From assembly GCA_003554565.1 (NCBI GenBank), contig PWGR01000007.1, forward strand, positions 1 to 7,034: 7,034 nucleotides of DNA, in the 5' to 3' direction. The position numbers and the translations under genes were made by a program. Below the pieces are notes generated by a model. The model ran no database searches. It had not been told where the DNA came from and saw only the letters and a program-made list of their open reading frames with translations. This document shows, piece by piece, positions 5,278 through 7,034 of the stretch (position 1 is its first letter; each line of letters begins with the position of its first letter). The DNA comes from Clostridia bacterium (GTDB taxonomy: Bacteria > Bacillota > Sulfobacillia > SLMV01).

Positions 5278-7034
5278 TGACCATCGCTCCCTCCTCCTGC
5301 TCGGCTATGGGCAGGGAAAACTCCATGGTCGTCCCCGCCCCCTCTTCACTTTCCGCCCAGATCTCACCACCGTGCGATTCCACGATCTCGCGCGCTATCG
5401 CAAGACCGAGACCCGTACCCCCGCCACCGGCACGGGCACGGGCCTTGTCGACCCGGTAGAAGCGCTCAAATATCCGCGCGACATCCTCCTCCGGGATTCC
5501 CATACCGGTATCCGATACGGTAACACGGGCGAAATCCCCGTCCCTGCGCCAGCTGACCCGGACCTGCCCCCCCGGGGGGGTATACTCCACGGCGTTGCTT
5601 ATGAGGTTCACCAATACCTGCTCAATACGATCCGGGTCCCCGCGGAGAGGTGGCAGTGCCTCAGACCCTCGATAGCCGAGTGATATGTTCTTGTCCTCCG
5701 CACGCGGCGCCAGCTTCCCGCAGGACTCATCGATGAGCTGGGGGAGGTTGAACCGATCCTCCTCCCACTGCATCTCGCCCGAGTCGATGAGAGAGAGATC
5801 GAGCAAATCCTTGACCATCCGCGTCATCCTGTCCGTCTCATCGACAACTACGCGCATGAAGGACTCACTGACCTCCTCATCCTCACGCGCCCCACTCATG
5901 AGCGTCTCCATGTAGCTCTTTATTGTCGTAAGCGGGGTTTTGAGCTCGTGGCTCACGTCCGCAACAAATTCCTTTCTGCGCTGCTCAGCCCTCTCCTGTT
6001 CGGTAATGTCCTGCAGCACCATAACCATTCCCCGGGGGCCACCCCCAGTTTCCCCAGTGATAATCGCGGCCAGGTGAGCGCGAATGATTCGTTGAGTCTC
6101 TTCCACTTCGAACCTCAGCGTGATGTCCTCTGCTGAGTACAGAGTCTCCCGGATTGGCGACTCGAGTGGGACGTCACTGAGAACGTCCTCCAGGCGCCTG
6201 CCAAGGAGACCTTCCGTATGACGATTGAGAATCTCCGCCGCCCGGGGATTGACCAGCATAATCCGCCCTTGAGGATCCATTGCTACTACGCCGTCGGCCA
6301 TGTTCGCCAGAACCACTTCGAGCCGTCGTTTTTCCTCTGATACATCAGCAAGCGTCTGGCGCAGGCGCTTGGCCATGTAGTTGAACATAGTGGCCAGCTC
6401 GCCGATTTCATCCCCGGACAGTACCTCTATCCGCTCATCGAAGTGACCGGCGGCGATTTGTCTTGCCCGCTCGGTTATCTGCCCCACCGGCCCGGTGATC
6501 GTACCGGCCAGGACAAACGCCAGGACTCCCGTCACTGCCAGGGTCAAAGCAGTTGCTCCCAGCAGTATGGAGCGGATATCATGCAGGGTTTGATAGACAC
6601 CACTGAGGGAGGCGTTAATGTGCAGGGCCCCGATAACTGGTCCGTCCCCACCCCCGCTCACCGGCATGGCCAGCGACAGCACCGGATCCTGGCGCCCCTC
6701 TCGCTCCCTGATCTCCCGCGACGCGCTGCCTTCAGAAATCGCCCTGTCGATCTCCGGAAGGACAATTCGGCGATCGACCAGGTTCTCCATCCCCGTGCTG
6801 GCAGCAATGACCTGGGCGCTGTCATCCAGAAGGAGAAGATCCATCCCCGTCTCGCGCCCGTAGTCCCGCAGGTAGCTGGCAATGTACTCCATCTGGACCT
6901 CTTCGTCCAGGTATCTCTCCAGGAAACTGACCATGAGATGGGCCTGGCGCTCCACATTCCTGGTGTGATTGCCCACGTAGTACTGCTCCAGTGAACGCTC
7001 CACGTACCAGCTGACCAGCTGCATGGACAGCAGG
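5255..7034 (-). CDS. walK: WalK (YycG/VicK) sensor histidine kinase, N-terminus missing
   Basis: Cell-wall stress sensor that phosphorylates WalR. The frame is open through the window edge (Leu-Leu-Ser before the Met at 7024), so that Met is internal, and the cytoplasmic tail and most of the first membrane helix lie outside. Residues counted from the 7024 Met: extracytoplasmic sensor at about 18-150, PAS/Cache-like (LLLLDDSAQVIAAS then IGALHINASL); second membrane helix about 152-173; HAMP about 174-226; PAS about 231-340 (MADGVVAMDPQGRIMLVNP); HisKA with phospho-acceptor His359 in SHELKTPLT; and an ATPase domain with N box NLISNAVEYTP (473-483), G1 DTGMGIPEED (505-514), F box FERFYRVD (519-526) and G2 GGTGLGLAI (535-543). 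All kinase motifs are intact. The TM-sensor-TM-HAMP-PAS-kinase order and the downstream yycH-yycI make WalK the best call over the similar PhoR. walR should precede it. Confidence 0.93.
   Translation of the reverse strand, partial: LLSMQLVSWYVERSLEQYYVGNHTRNVERQAHLMVSFLERYLDEEVQMEYIASYLRDYGRETGMDLLLLDDSAQVIAASTGMENLVDRRIVLPEIDRAISEGSASREIREREGRQDPVLSLAMPVSGGGDGPVIGALHINASLSGVYQTLHDIRSILLGATALTLAVTGVLAFVLAGTITGPVGQITERARQIAAGHFDERIEVLSGDEIGELATMFNYMAKRLRQTLADVSEEKRRLEVVLANMADGVVAMDPQGRIMLVNPRAAEILNRHTEGLLGRRLEDVLSDVPLESPIRETLYSAEDITLRFEVEETQRIIRAHLAAIITGETGGGPRGMVMVLQDITEQERAEQRRKEFVADVSHELKTPLTTIKSYMETLMSGAREDEEVSESFMRVVVDETDRMTRMVKDLLDLSLIDSGEMQWEEDRFNLPQLIDESCGKLAPRAEDKNISLGYRGSEALPPLRGDPDRIEQVLVNLISNAVEYTPPGGQVRVSWRRDGDFARVTVSDTGMGIPEEDVARIFERFYRVDKARARAGGGGTGLGLAIAREIVESHGGEIWAESEEGAGTTMEFSLPIAEQEEGAMVSAADTDG
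5287..5298 (-). promoter_or_regulatory. Ribosome-binding site of yycH inside walK
   Basis: Minus strand AGGAGGAGGGAG ends 9 bases before GTG 5277 and encodes part of the EQEEGA stretch of the WalK tail. It favours the GTG start over ATG 5262, which has no such site, and indicates translational coupling of yycH to walK. Confidence 0.6.
5567..5580. repeat. C7G7 homopolymer palindrome inside walK
   Basis: Seven C followed by seven G form a perfect 14-bp palindrome within the ATPase domain, encoding Thr-Pro-Pro-Gly-Gly (residues 482-486) just after the N box. Codons are ACC CCC CCG GGG GGG. The frame is intact as given. A one-base slip would remove the G1, F and G2 boxes. Confidence 0.8.

Noticed and set aside
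7022..7024. ATG at 7024 as the true start of walK
   Set aside because: The frame stays open to the window edge with hydrophobic residues, and WalK needs a first membrane helix before the extracytoplasmic domain, so this Met is internal.

Overview
The window is a single-strand (minus) cell-envelope operon from a Gram-positive bacterium of the Firmicutes/Bacillota type. Read in the direction of transcription, from high to low coordinates, it holds walK (sensor kinase, N-terminus cut by the window edge), yycH (walH), yycI (walI), murA, htrA and the first 50 codons of rlmH. This is the conserved WalRK (YycFG/VicRK) locus; walR would be expected just beyond position 7034. YycH and YycI are known only from this phylum, which sets the broad placement. 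The moderately high GC content, strongly acidic linkers and tails, and murA inside the cluster point away from the classical Bacilli. They suggest a deeper, Clostridia-like or salt-adapted lineage, but that is inference.

Layout: walK (5255-7034) runs into yycH (3799-5277) with a 23-bp overlap. A 24-bp gap leads to yycI (2899-3774, TTG start with a GGTGATC ribosome-binding site). A 91-bp spacer with one small hairpin precedes murA (1440-2807). A 116-bp AT-rich spacer (1324-1439) precedes htrA (151-1323) and carries the best regulatory signal seen: CTTAAT-N5-CTTAAT-N17-TATAGT, a direct hexamer repeat with an 11-bp period in the -35 position of a candidate promoter. htrA ends in TGATG, overlapping the start of rlmH by one base. 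No stretch over 300 bp lacks a gene, and no RNA gene, mobile element or CRISPR array is seen.

How the genes fit together: WalK senses envelope state and phosphorylates WalR, which controls peptidoglycan remodelling. YycH and YycI are membrane-anchored extracytoplasmic modulators of WalK. MurA performs the first committed step of peptidoglycan precursor synthesis. HtrA is a membrane-anchored envelope-quality protease. RlmH is a 23S rRNA methyltransferase that is a frequent downstream passenger of this locus. The usual walJ (yycJ) between yycI and htrA is missing, and murA stands in its place. Nothing here is a wholly undescribed system. The points most worth following are the response-regulator-type operator before htrA, the murA-for-walJ exchange, and the shared C-terminal domain of YycH and YycI.
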